From assembly GCA_937914895.1 (NCBI GenBank), contig CALGIL010000373.1:1-18817 (forward strand): a stretch of DNA of 18,817 nt, given 5' to 3'. Numbering within the stretch: position 1 is the first letter of the stretch; every line of letters begins with the position of its first letter. A model generated the notes under the pieces. The model did no database searches, was not told the origin of the DNA, and worked only from the letters and a program-made list of their open reading frames with translations. This document shows positions 6,311 to 12,911 of the stretch, one piece after another. Made by a program: the position numbers and the translations under genes. Source of the stretch: an uncultured Angelakisella sp. Its GTDB lineage: Bacteria > Bacillota > Clostridia > Oscillospirales > Ruminococcaceae.

Positions 6311-7326
6311 TGTTTCCCCTTCCTTACCTTTACTATATTCAACCAACTTTTAGCGTTGCCGCTAAAAATGATCGACACAAGCAGAAGCGCGCCCAAAATA
6401 ACCGTCGAAACCTCGCTGGGCACCCGCGCCAGGGTCAGGCCGTTTTTGATGATGCCCGTCAAAAACAGCGCCACAATGGTGCCGCGGATGGAGCCGTAGC
6501 CGCCGGCAATGCTGGTGCCGCCAAGGACCACCGCCGTAATGGCAATGGTGTCCATTCCGGTGCCAAAGGTGGCCCGGGCAGACGCCACCCGGGAAACCAG
6601 TACAATGGCGGCAAGGGCGGACATAAGCCCGGCCACCAGATAATCCGCCAGCAAAACGCGGGAAACATTGATTCCGCTGTAATACGCGCTTTCGGGATTA
6701 AAGCCGATGGCCCGTATGTACCGCCCGAATTTGGTTTTGTTCAGCACAAAGCTGAAGATGACGGCGCACACCAGGAAGATCCACAGCTGTGTGGGCAGGC
6801 CCAGTATTTTGCCGATGCCGATAAAGGAAAAGCCCTGTGGAAAGCCCGTGATGGATTCGGCGTGGCTGATGCCCAGGGCAAGGCCGTGAAAAATAAACTG
6901 CGTCGCCAGGGTGGCCACAAAGGCCGGCACCCGGGCGTATCCCACCAGCAGGCCGTTGACGGCGCCGCAGGCAAGGCCCACGGCCACGCCCGCCGCAAGG
7001 CCGGCGCCAAGGCTGCCCGTGGCGTTGTTGACCATGGCGATGGAGACGGAGACAAGGGCCACAATGGAGCCCACCGACAAATCGATGTTGCCCGAAATAA
7101 TGATAAAGGTCATGGCAAGGGCAATCAGGCCGTATTCGATGAAGTTGCGCACCATGGACGTCAGGTTGAGCACCGTCAAAAACTTGGGGGAGATGAGGGA
7201 CATGATGACGAAGACCACCGCAAAAAGCCCCAGCAGCAAAAGCTCGTGGGCATATTTGACCTCGGGCGGGCGGATGGCTGTCTTGTCCCGGGTCAGAAGA
7301 CCCGCCAAACCAGGCTTATTTTGCAT
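6307..7326 (-). CDS. ABC sugar permease (RbsC family), second permease
   Basis: A 339-residue integral membrane protein of the ribose/AI-2/rhamnose permease family (BPD_transp_2 fold). About eight to ten hydrophobic segments follow a roughly 25-residue cytoplasmic N-terminus. The hallmark ISGNIDLSVGSIVAL, the GPLAR-like VPAFVATLAT and the late cytoplasmic GGTSIAGGYGSIRGT loop are all present. It should pair with the other permease (7316-8275) as a heterodimer, as in LsrC/LsrD or RhaP/RhaQ. Its ATG overlaps the end of the upstream permease by 11 bases and its stop overlaps the next ATG, so it lies within a tightly coupled operon. Confidence 0.9.
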   Translation of the reverse strand: MQNKPGLAGLLTRDKTAIRPPEVKYAHELLLLGLFAVVFVIMSLISPKFLTVLNLTSMVRNFIEYGLIALAMTFIIISGNIDLSVGSIVALVSVSIAMVNNATGSLGAGLAAGVAVGLACGAVNGLLVGYARVPAFVATLATQFIFHGLALGISHAESITGFPQGFSFIGIGKILGLPTQLWIFLVCAVIFSFVLNKTKFGRYIRAIGFNPESAYYSGINVSRVLLADYLVAGLMSALAAIVLVSRVASARATFGTGMDTIAITAVVLGGTSIAGGYGSIRGTIVALFLTGIIKNGLTLARVPSEVSTVILGALLLVSIIFSGNAKSWLNIVKVRKGKQ

Positions 7327-8275
7327 CTGCGCCCACCGCCTTCTTCGAGTTTATAATGCTGATGGCGCCCAGGAGGACAGCAAACAGGATGAGCCCGCCC
7401 TGTACGGCCTGCTCCCAGTAGGTGGAGATTTTCAGGTACACAAGGGCCGTGCGGAAAAGCTCCAGAATTAAGGCGCCCAAAAAGGTCCCCACCGGCCGGC
7501 CGCTTCCGCCCAAAATGCTGGTGCCGCCGATGGTCGCCGCCGCAATAAGGGGAATGTGGAAGTTGGTCCCGCAGTCGGTGACAATGGACGCCAGCCGCGT
7601 GCAGTACACAATGGTGGCAATGGCAAGCAGGATGCCGGAGATCATGTAGGTAAGGATGAGCGTCCGGTCCACATTGACGCCGGACAGCCGCGCGGCGCCG
7701 GGATTGCCGCCCACGGCGTAAATATTCCTGCCCAGGCGGCTGCGGGACATAAACCAAATATTCCAGGCCAGCACCGCCGTCATAATCAGTACGCTGATGG
7801 GCAGGCCGCCGATGCTGCCCTTGCCGATGAGGTTAAAGGACTCCGGCAGGCCGATGACCCATTTGCCGTTTGTGATGACGATGATGGTCCCGCTGACAAT
7901 GCTGGAGACCGCCAGGGTGCAGATCATGGGGGGCACCTTGGTTTTGACAATGAAAAAGCCGTTGACACAGCCCACCGCCGCGCCCAAAAGCACCGTCAGC
8001 AGCAGATAGACCGGCTGGGGCAGGCCGCCCACCGCCATGGCCCCGCAGCTGAGGGCCAGCGCGGACAGCACCGCGCCCATGGATACGTCGATGCCGCCGG
8101 TGATCATCACCATGGACATCCCCAAAGCCGCAATGGTGGTATAGCTGACGTTGCGCATGATGTCCATAAGGTTTTTCGGGTCAAAAAAGGCCGGGTTAAT
8201 CAGCGTGATCAGCGTGACCATCACAAGGATGAACAGGGTGAGAATAAACTCGCGGCTTTTAATAAGATGCTTCAT
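7316..8275 (-). CDS. ABC sugar permease (RbsC family), first permease
   Basis: A 319-residue RbsC-type permease with ITGGIDVSMGAVLSAL, KVPPMICTLAVSSI, NPGAARLSGVNVDR and GGTSILGGSGRPVGT, the usual landmarks of this family. It lacks the long N-terminal extension seen in the second permease. The start at 8275 (MKHLIKSREF) has GGAGAGGAG seven bases upstream; an in-frame ATG two codons earlier sits too close to it. The gene overlaps the ATPase stop by 17 bases. Two different permeases in the operon argue for the LsrCD/RhaPQ type rather than a ribose system, which uses a single RbsC. Confidence 0.9.
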   Translation of the reverse strand: MKHLIKSREFILTLFILVMVTLITLINPAFFDPKNLMDIMRNVSYTTIAALGMSMVMITGGIDVSMGAVLSALALSCGAMAVGGLPQPVYLLLTVLLGAAVGCVNGFFIVKTKVPPMICTLAVSSIVSGTIIVITNGKWVIGLPESFNLIGKGSIGGLPISVLIMTAVLAWNIWFMSRSRLGRNIYAVGGNPGAARLSGVNVDRTLILTYMISGILLAIATIVYCTRLASIVTDCGTNFHIPLIAAATIGGTSILGGSGRPVGTFLGALILELFRTALVYLKISTYWEQAVQGGLILFAVLLGAISIINSKKAVGADAK

Positions 8276-9773
8276 GTTCATGCTCCTCTCCGCCGCCCAG
8301 CGCAAGTGAAAGAAGATGCTCCTGAGTAAGGTCTTCCTTACAAACGTCTCCCGAATCCCTGCCCTCCCGCAGCACAACGACGCGGTCGCACATCCCAATA
8401 AGCTCGGGAAGCTCGGAGGAGATCATAATGACCGACATCCCGTCCTTTACAAGACTGCTGATAAGCCCGTGGATTTCCGCCTTGGCGCCGACATCGATCC
8501 CTTTGGTTGGCTCGTCCAGAATCAGGACCTGGGGGTCTTCGGTCAGCAGCGCCTTGGAGACCGAAACCTTCTGCTGGTTGCCGCCGGAAAGGTTGCCCAC
8601 CACAAAATTGTAATGGGGGGTGGCAATGCCAAGCTTTTCTATGTATTCGTCGGCCAGGCGGGCGTCTTCCTTTTGGTTGATGACCCCCGCCCGGCAAAGC
8701 ATGCCCAGCCCCGCAAGGGTGACGTTATCCTTGACCGACATGGGCAGGGTCAGCCCGTTTTTCTGCCGGTCCTCGGTGACATAAACAATGCCCTTTGCCA
8801 AAGCGTCCCTGTACGATTTAATCTTGGGGTCGCGCCCGTGGAGCCTGACGGTACCGGCGGCTTTTTTGGTAAGGCCGGTAATGGCACAGGCCGTCTCGGT
8901 GCGGCCGGAGCCCGCAAGGCCGGACAGGCCCAGAATTTCGCCCTTGCGCAGCGAGAAGCTGACGTCCCGCACAATGCCGCCGTCGGAAATATGCTCGACC
9001 CTTAGGATCTCCTCCCCGATCTCGCACTCCTGCTTGGGGTAGAAATTGCTGACCTTGCGCCCCACCATCAGCTGGACCAGCTCGCCGGTGTCCACCGAAG
9101 CCGTATCCCGGGTGTCGATGTACTGGCCGTCCCGGATGACGGTGACGCGGTCGGTAATGGCAAATATCTCATCGATGCGGTGGCTGATAAAGACGATGGA
9201 AACGCCCTTGGCCTTCAGCGTTCGGATCATGCCCAGCAAAGCGTCCACCTCGGCGGAGGAAAGCGCCGCGGTGGGCTCGTCCAAAATCAAAATGTTGGAA
9301 TTCAGGGACAGCGCCTTGGCAATCTCCAGCATCTGCTTATCCGCAATGCCCAGGGTTCCGGCGTTTTTTTCCACGTCCACTTCCATGCCCAGGGCCGCGT
9401 AGACGTCCAGGGCGTCTTTTTTGACCTTTTGATAGTCCACGGACAGGCCCTTGCGGGGCAGTCGGCCCACAAAAATGTTTTCCATCACCGACAGGTCCGG
9501 AAACACACTGACCTCCTGATACACCACGCCGATGCCCGCCTGGATGGAATCCCGGGGGCTTGTAAATACAACGGGCGCTCCGCCGATTACTATCTCTCCG
9601 CTGTCCGGGCGGTAGGCCCCGGACATAATTTTAATCAAGGTGCTTTTTCCGGCGCCGTTTTCTCCCAGCAGCGCATGGACCTCACCCTTTCGCAGGGTAA
9701 AATTCATGTCCGACAACGCCTGTACGCCTGGAAACGCCTTGTTGATATGCCTGAGTTCCAGGACAGTATCCAT
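8259..9773 (-). CDS. sugar ABC transporter ATPase with two nucleotide-binding domains (RbsA/LsrA family)
   Basis: A 504-residue fused ATPase. The N-terminal domain has Walker A GENGAGKST (37-45), Q-loop Q86, a signature reduced to LGIADKQ (141-147), Walker B ILILDEP (161-167) and H198. In the C-terminal domain the Walker A is degenerate (GLAGSGRTE, 285-293, Arg in place of Lys), while LSGGNQQK (395-402) and VLILDEP (416-422) are intact, the asymmetry usual in RbsA/MglA proteins. The start at 9773 is preceded by GGGGGAG. It is first in the minus-strand operon, 90 bp after the -10 of a strong promoter. It energises import through the two permeases. Confidence 0.94.
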   Translation of the reverse strand: MDTVLELRHINKAFPGVQALSDMNFTLRKGEVHALLGENGAGKSTLIKIMSGAYRPDSGEIVIGGAPVVFTSPRDSIQAGIGVVYQEVSVFPDLSVMENIFVGRLPRKGLSVDYQKVKKDALDVYAALGMEVDVEKNAGTLGIADKQMLEIAKALSLNSNILILDEPTAALSSAEVDALLGMIRTLKAKGVSIVFISHRIDEIFAITDRVTVIRDGQYIDTRDTASVDTGELVQLMVGRKVSNFYPKQECEIGEEILRVEHISDGGIVRDVSFSLRKGEILGLSGLAGSGRTETACAITGLTKKAAGTVRLHGRDPKIKSYRDALAKGIVYVTEDRQKNGLTLPMSVKDNVTLAGLGMLCRAGVINQKEDARLADEYIEKLGIATPHYNFVVGNLSGGNQQKVSVSKALLTEDPQVLILDEPTKGIDVGAKAEIHGLISSLVKDGMSVIMISSELPELIGMCDRVVVLREGRDSGDVCKEDLTQEHLLSLALGGGEEHEHEASY

Positions 9774-9823
9774 ACCTGCTCCCCCTGTCAAGCGCATTTT
9801 CCGTTCATTGTAATCGATATTGA

Positions 9824-9871
9824 TTGATTGTACCAGTTTCTTCGTCAAATTTCTACGGTTTGATTGTACCA
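9824..9871. promoter_or_regulatory. 12-bp direct repeat, candidate DeoR-family operator
   Basis: TTGATTGTACCA occurs exactly at 9824-9835 and 9860-9871, starts 36 bp apart. The second copy overlaps the -10 of the minus-strand transport promoter and the first lies about 20-30 bp into the transcript, positions suited to repression. DeoR-family regulators often bind spaced repeats, and a DeoR gene is divergently transcribed from the same spacer. Binding is inferred. Confidence 0.55.
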
Positions 9872-9890
9872 TAAAAAGAGTATTTGTCAA
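9863..9890 (-). promoter_or_regulatory. promoter of the transport operon
   Basis: On the minus strand a perfect TTGACA (9890-9885) and TACAAT (9868-9863) are separated by 16 bp. The predicted start near 9856 leaves an ~80-nt leader before the ATPase ATG. A copy of the direct repeat overlaps the -10. Confidence 0.7.
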
Positions 9891-10103
9891 CAAAAAACCA
9901 CCTAATCAACCGCCATTTTTCTATATCCACAGCTTGTACATCTATTTTTATAGCAAAACGCACAAGTTTGTGGTAATTATAGACAACCAAGCAGGTGATT
10001 TTTTGATGAATTTAAATAAGTGGTTTTCATCAATTGTAGGCTGCAACCCAGCTGATTATAACTTATTTACCCTTTTATCAGTTAATTTCACTCATTGATA
10101 TTG
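9891..10103. promoter_or_regulatory. AT-rich spacer between the divergent sugar operons
   Basis: No gene is supported here. The base composition is far more AT-rich than the rest of the window. It contains an 8-bp inverted repeat TTGATGAA/TTCATCAA (10003-10010 and 10026-10033, 15-nt loop) and a small CACAA-gt-TTGTG dyad (9961-9972). These may be further regulator sites or simple hairpins. I saw no clear catabolite-repression (cre) site. Confidence 0.4.
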
Positions 10104-10132
10104 TTGACTTGCCAAAACTTCAATGCTATACT
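10104..10132 (+). promoter_or_regulatory. promoter of the DeoR-cupin-barrel-aldolase operon
   Basis: TTGACT (10104-10109), a 17-bp spacer and TATACT (10127-10132), with the extended -10 bases TG at 10124-10125, make a strong promoter 54 bp before the DeoR start codon. Confidence 0.75.
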
Positions 10133-10186
10133 GGGGCAGGCAACCGCATGAAAACCATTATTTGTGTAGGAAGCGAGGTACTTTTC

Positions 10187-10954
10187 ATGCACAAATCCAA
10201 CCGGTCTTTCTTTGAAGAAAGAACAAACCGCATTCTTCAGCTGCTGGACCAAAATCAGCGCGTAACCGTCGAAGAGGTTATGAGCCTGTGCGGCATCTCC
10301 AGTTCCACGGCGCGGCTTCAGCTGAAGGAGCTGGACCGCCAGGGGCTTTTGACGCGCACACGGGGCGGCGCCATCCGCAGGGAAAACAGCGACCCCGGCG
10401 TACAGACGGACATCCGAAACCTGGAGGCCAAGCAGGCCATTGCCCAGGTTGCCCGCACAATGATCCACGAAGGGGACATCATCGCCATCGGCGGAGGCAC
10501 CACGACCCTTTGCCTTGCCAAAGAACTCACCGACGCAAAAAACCTCATCGTCATCACAAACTCCGTCTATGTCGCCTACACGCTGCTGCACAACCGCAGC
10601 ATTGAGGTGCAGATGAGCGGCGGCGTTGTCCGCGGCCAAAACGGCGCCTGTGTGGGCCCGCGCGCGGAGGAGCTGTTTAAAAACATCTCTGTCTCCAAAT
10701 CCTTTATCGGTGCCGATTCTGTCAAAGAAAACCGCGGCTTTACCACCATCAACCCCGACGAGCGGACCGAGCGCCGGCTGCTGCATTCGGCCAGGGATTC
10801 CTTTGTCCTGTGCGATTCGTCAAAATTCAGCGTCGGCCCCTTTACCGAGGTCGTCGCGGATTTCAGCGACGTCGGCTATGTCATCACCAACTGCACCGAT
10901 CCCGCCCAGGTGAGCATGCTGGAGGAAAAGGGCATTCGGGTGATAAAGGCCTGA
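10187..10954 (+). CDS. DeoR/GlpR-family transcriptional regulator
   Basis: A 255-residue regulator. Residues 10-66 form the winged helix-turn-helix (ERTNRILQLLDQNQ, VEEVMSLCGISSSTARLQL, LDRQGLLTRTRGGA, the DeoR signature). The C-terminal sensor domain (75-250) carries the sugar-phosphate isomerase-like IGGGTTT loop (101-107), ITNS, SGG and FIGADSV, which in the family bind a phosphorylated sugar. It is therefore expected to repress the flanking operons until a pathway intermediate accumulates. The start at 10187 follows GAGGT with 7-base spacing; the frame is open further upstream but only across the promoter. It leads the plus-strand operon and is divergent from the transporter. Confidence 0.92.
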   Translation: MHKSNRSFFEERTNRILQLLDQNQRVTVEEVMSLCGISSSTARLQLKELDRQGLLTRTRGGAIRRENSDPGVQTDIRNLEAKQAIAQVARTMIHEGDIIAIGGGTTTLCLAKELTDAKNLIVITNSVYVAYTLLHNRSIEVQMSGGVVRGQNGACVGPRAEELFKNISVSKSFIGADSVKENRGFTTINPDERTERRLLHSARDSFVLCDSSKFSVGPFTEVVADFSDVGYVITNCTDPAQVSMLEEKGIRVIKA

Positions 10955-10990
10955 TTTTATAAAAACTCAGCTTTGGAAAGGAGCTTTTTT

Positions 10991-11326
10991 ATGGAAACCG
11001 GCTTGCTCAGGCACTACCAGGATACCGACATTGCCCTGTGGGGAAGCGAGGTGTGCAGGACCTACTTTGCCACCGATAAGCTCACCTTTGGCATGAGCGA
11101 ACTTCCGCCCTACCAAAACGGCACCGTGGACCCCGGCCACAAGGACGCCCACGAGGTGTTTATCTGCGCCAGGGGCCATGTGCTCTGCCTGCTTGTGGAG
11201 GAGCAGAAATACTACGAATTAAAGGAAAACGACGCGCTGCTGATCCCCCCCGCCGTGGGGCATCAGGTCTTTAATATTGGAAGCGAGCCCGCCGTCATTT
11301 ATTACGCCTGCGCACCCCGCCCCTAA
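10991..11326 (+). CDS. small cupin-domain protein
   Basis: A 111-residue single-domain cupin. Motif 1 is PGHKDAHEVFICARG (metal-binding type H, H and E) and motif 2 is ENDALLIPPAVGHQVFNIG, with His near the end, so a metal site is likely. The start follows AAAGGAG. It lies 36 bp after the DeoR gene and 36 bp before the barrel gene in the same operon. Small cupins in sugar operons can be isomerases, epimerases or sugar sensors; the sequence does not decide. Since no recognisable sugar isomerase is encoded in the locus, an isomerase or mutarotase-like role is a reasonable guess only. Confidence 0.8.
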   Translation: METGLLRHYQDTDIALWGSEVCRTYFATDKLTFGMSELPPYQNGTVDPGHKDAHEVFICARGHVLCLLVEEQKYYELKENDALLIPPAVGHQVFNIGSEPAVIYYACAPRP

Positions 11327-11362
11327 GCTTTAATTTGGATTTTGATCAGGAGGATGATGGCA

Positions 11363-12025
11363 ATGACCCCGGAACTGATTGTAATGCTGACCTGGAATGA
11401 CAAGACAGTGCCCGACGCCGCGGAAATTTTTGAGCAGTGCCGCGACCTGCCCGCAAACATATGGGGCTTTAAGGATGTGGGCATTGAGTACGGCGAGATG
11501 AAAAAACTGGCCGCCCTGATGAAGGCGGCGGGCAAAACCGTATACATAGAAAACATTGAGCGGGACGAGGACGTCATTTTAAGGTGCGCGGATTTGTGCA
11601 TCGACTGCGGCGTGGATTTTATGAGCGGCGGAAAGTACTACGATTCCGCCCGCGACCGCCTGCATGGGGCGGGTTTGGGCTACGAGCCCACCCTGGGGAA
11701 CCTTACCGGCCGGCCGGCCGTTTTGAAGGGGACCATTGAGGAAATTACGGAGGAGGCCCACCTGCTGATGCAAAAGGGCATCGCGGGCGTGGGCATTGCC
11801 AGCTATCGGTACGACGGGGATTCCGTGGCCCTGATGAAGTCCATTACGGCCCAGGGCATTCATCTGTGCGTTGCGGGGAGCATCGACAGCTTTCAGCGCG
11901 TGGATGAGATTACCGCCTGCGGTGTCGCCAGCTTTACCATTGGCAGCGCATTTTTCGAGCACAAATTCGGCGGCAGCTTTCGGGAACAGGTATCTGCCGT
12001 ACTGAAGTACCTGCAGAAAAAATAA
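11363..12025 (+). CDS. uncharacterised (beta/alpha)8-barrel protein, phosphate-binding type
   Basis: A 220-residue protein with alternating strand and helix segments of a TIM barrel. The C-terminal pair LCVAGSIDSFQRVDEI (168-182) and FTIGSAFFEHKF (191-202) resembles the phosphate-gripping loops of ribulose-phosphate-binding barrels (HisA/TrpF/NanE-like). Other conserved-looking features are WGFKDVG (34-40), MKAAGKTVYIE (53-63) and the acidic CIDCGVDFMSGGKYYDS stretch. I recall similar proteins in Firmicute sugar operons under inconsistent names such as 'quinolinate phosphoribosyltransferase', which the sequence does not support. AGGAGG (11348-11353) favours the ATG at 11363; an ATG at 11357 is too close and an upstream TTG overlaps the site. 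The gene lies 23 bp before the aldolase. Likely acts on a phosphorylated sugar as epimerase, isomerase or aldolase. Confidence 0.75.
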   Translation: MTPELIVMLTWNDKTVPDAAEIFEQCRDLPANIWGFKDVGIEYGEMKKLAALMKAAGKTVYIENIERDEDVILRCADLCIDCGVDFMSGGKYYDSARDRLHGAGLGYEPTLGNLTGRPAVLKGTIEEITEEAHLLMQKGIAGVGIASYRYDGDSVALMKSITAQGIHLCVAGSIDSFQRVDEITACGVASFTIGSAFFEHKFGGSFREQVSAVLKYLQKK

Positions 12026-12048
12026 AATCGCTTTAAGGAGGCCTCATT

Positions 12049-12732
12049 ATGGAATTCGAGATGGACAAGCGCATTAACCGCCTGCTGCTGGAGCAGTGTG
12101 CACAGGGTACCCGCTGGCTGCTCGACAAAGGCTTTACCCCCTCCGGCGACTCCGGCGACGTCAGCCTGCGCGACCCCAACACCGGCCTTATCTACATTTC
12201 CGGCTTTTTAAAGGGTCTGCCCTTCCCCTACGTCGATTTTCATGATTTCCGCGCCCAGGACATGGCGGTTTTTGAGCCCGACGGGACAAAAATCTCCCCC
12301 TGGTGCGACGCCACCATCGAAACGCCCATGCACCTTGCCATCTACCGCGCCCGCCCCGACGTAAACTGCGTCGTACACAGCCATCCCCTTTGGGCCTCCA
12401 TCTTTGCCATTGCGGGCATGGATATTCCCCTGTCCCTGGCCGAGCAGTACATCAACCTGGGCGCGGAAATCCGCACCGCCCGGTACGCGCCGGCCGGCGA
12501 TATGCTTATGGGCGAATACATTGTGGAGGCCCTTGGCAGCAACAACGCCGCCATTATGGCCAACCACGGCGCCGTCACCTGCGGCCCCACCATGGAGTTT
12601 GCCTTCCGCTATTCCCACTTTTTGGAAAACATTGCCCAAAAGACCATCTTTGCCAAGCTGCTGGGCCAGGTCAATACCATCCGGCCCGAAGACATACTTG
12701 CCGAGCATCTTATGGAAGGAACCAGACCATAA
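12049..12732 (+). CDS. class II aldolase / ribulose-5-phosphate 4-epimerase family protein
   Basis: A 227-residue member of the FucA/RhaD/AraD family of zinc enzymes. Zinc ligands are expected at H110 and H112 (VVHSHPLWAS) and H173 (ANHGAVTCG), with E91 (TIETPMH) as the catalytic acid/base of fuculose-phosphate aldolase. The phosphate-binding segment reads SGDSGDVSLRD where most members have SGGN-S, a notable substitution. AAGGAGG stands seven bases before the ATG. It is last in the plus-strand operon and followed by a 16-bp hairpin. With the FGGY kinase it would either cleave a ketose-1-phosphate to dihydroxyacetone phosphate and an aldehyde, or epimerise a pentulose-5-phosphate. The sequence does not separate these. 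Confidence 0.88.
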   Translation: MEFEMDKRINRLLLEQCAQGTRWLLDKGFTPSGDSGDVSLRDPNTGLIYISGFLKGLPFPYVDFHDFRAQDMAVFEPDGTKISPWCDATIETPMHLAIYRARPDVNCVVHSHPLWASIFAIAGMDIPLSLAEQYINLGAEIRTARYAPAGDMLMGEYIVEALGSNNAAIMANHGAVTCGPTMEFAFRYSHFLENIAQKTIFAKLLGQVNTIRPEDILAEHLMEGTRP

Positions 12733-12751
12733 GGCTTGTCATACCTCAAGC

Positions 12752-12792
12752 AAACAAGGATACGGCCCGCCGGCCGTATCCTTGTTTGTTTT
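12752..12792 (+). terminator. terminator of the DeoR-aldolase operon
   Basis: Arms 12752-12767 and 12772-12787 are exact complements (16 bp, loop CGCC), followed by GTTTTC. It lies 20 bp after the aldolase stop and is a good intrinsic terminator. The A-rich outer left arm could also serve the convergent malQ transcript. Confidence 0.8.
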
Positions 12793-12801
12793 CCCTCTAT
12801 T

Positions 12802-12846
12802 CCGGGGCCTGACACCGGTGAATCCACAGGCACCGGTAATCCCCGG
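12802..12846. repeat. nested inverted repeats between aldolase and malQ
   Basis: Outer arms CCGGGG (12802-12807) and CCCCGG (12841-12846) enclose inner arms ACCGGTG (12814-12820) and CACCGGT (12831-12837) with a 10-nt loop. It lies in the 179-bp gap between convergent genes and may belong to the malQ terminator region, although no T-tract follows on either side. Confidence 0.5.
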
Positions 12847-12911
12847 GGAGACAGGTCCCGCCCCGCCGGGCGGCAATGGGGGTGACGCCCGCTTTTGGGC
12901 ATTGCTTTGCA

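Noticed and set aside
9820..10098. Plus-strand 92-codon frame in the AT-rich spacer
   Set aside because: It covers the operator repeat and transport promoter, has no ribosome binding site, and its Phe/Asn/Tyr-rich composition simply reflects AT-rich DNA.
3641..10954. AI-2 (Lsr) quorum-signal uptake operon
   Set aside because: Gene order and binding-protein type are similar, but lsrF and lsrG are absent, the binding-site residues differ, and a class II aldolase is present. A sugar pathway is more likely.
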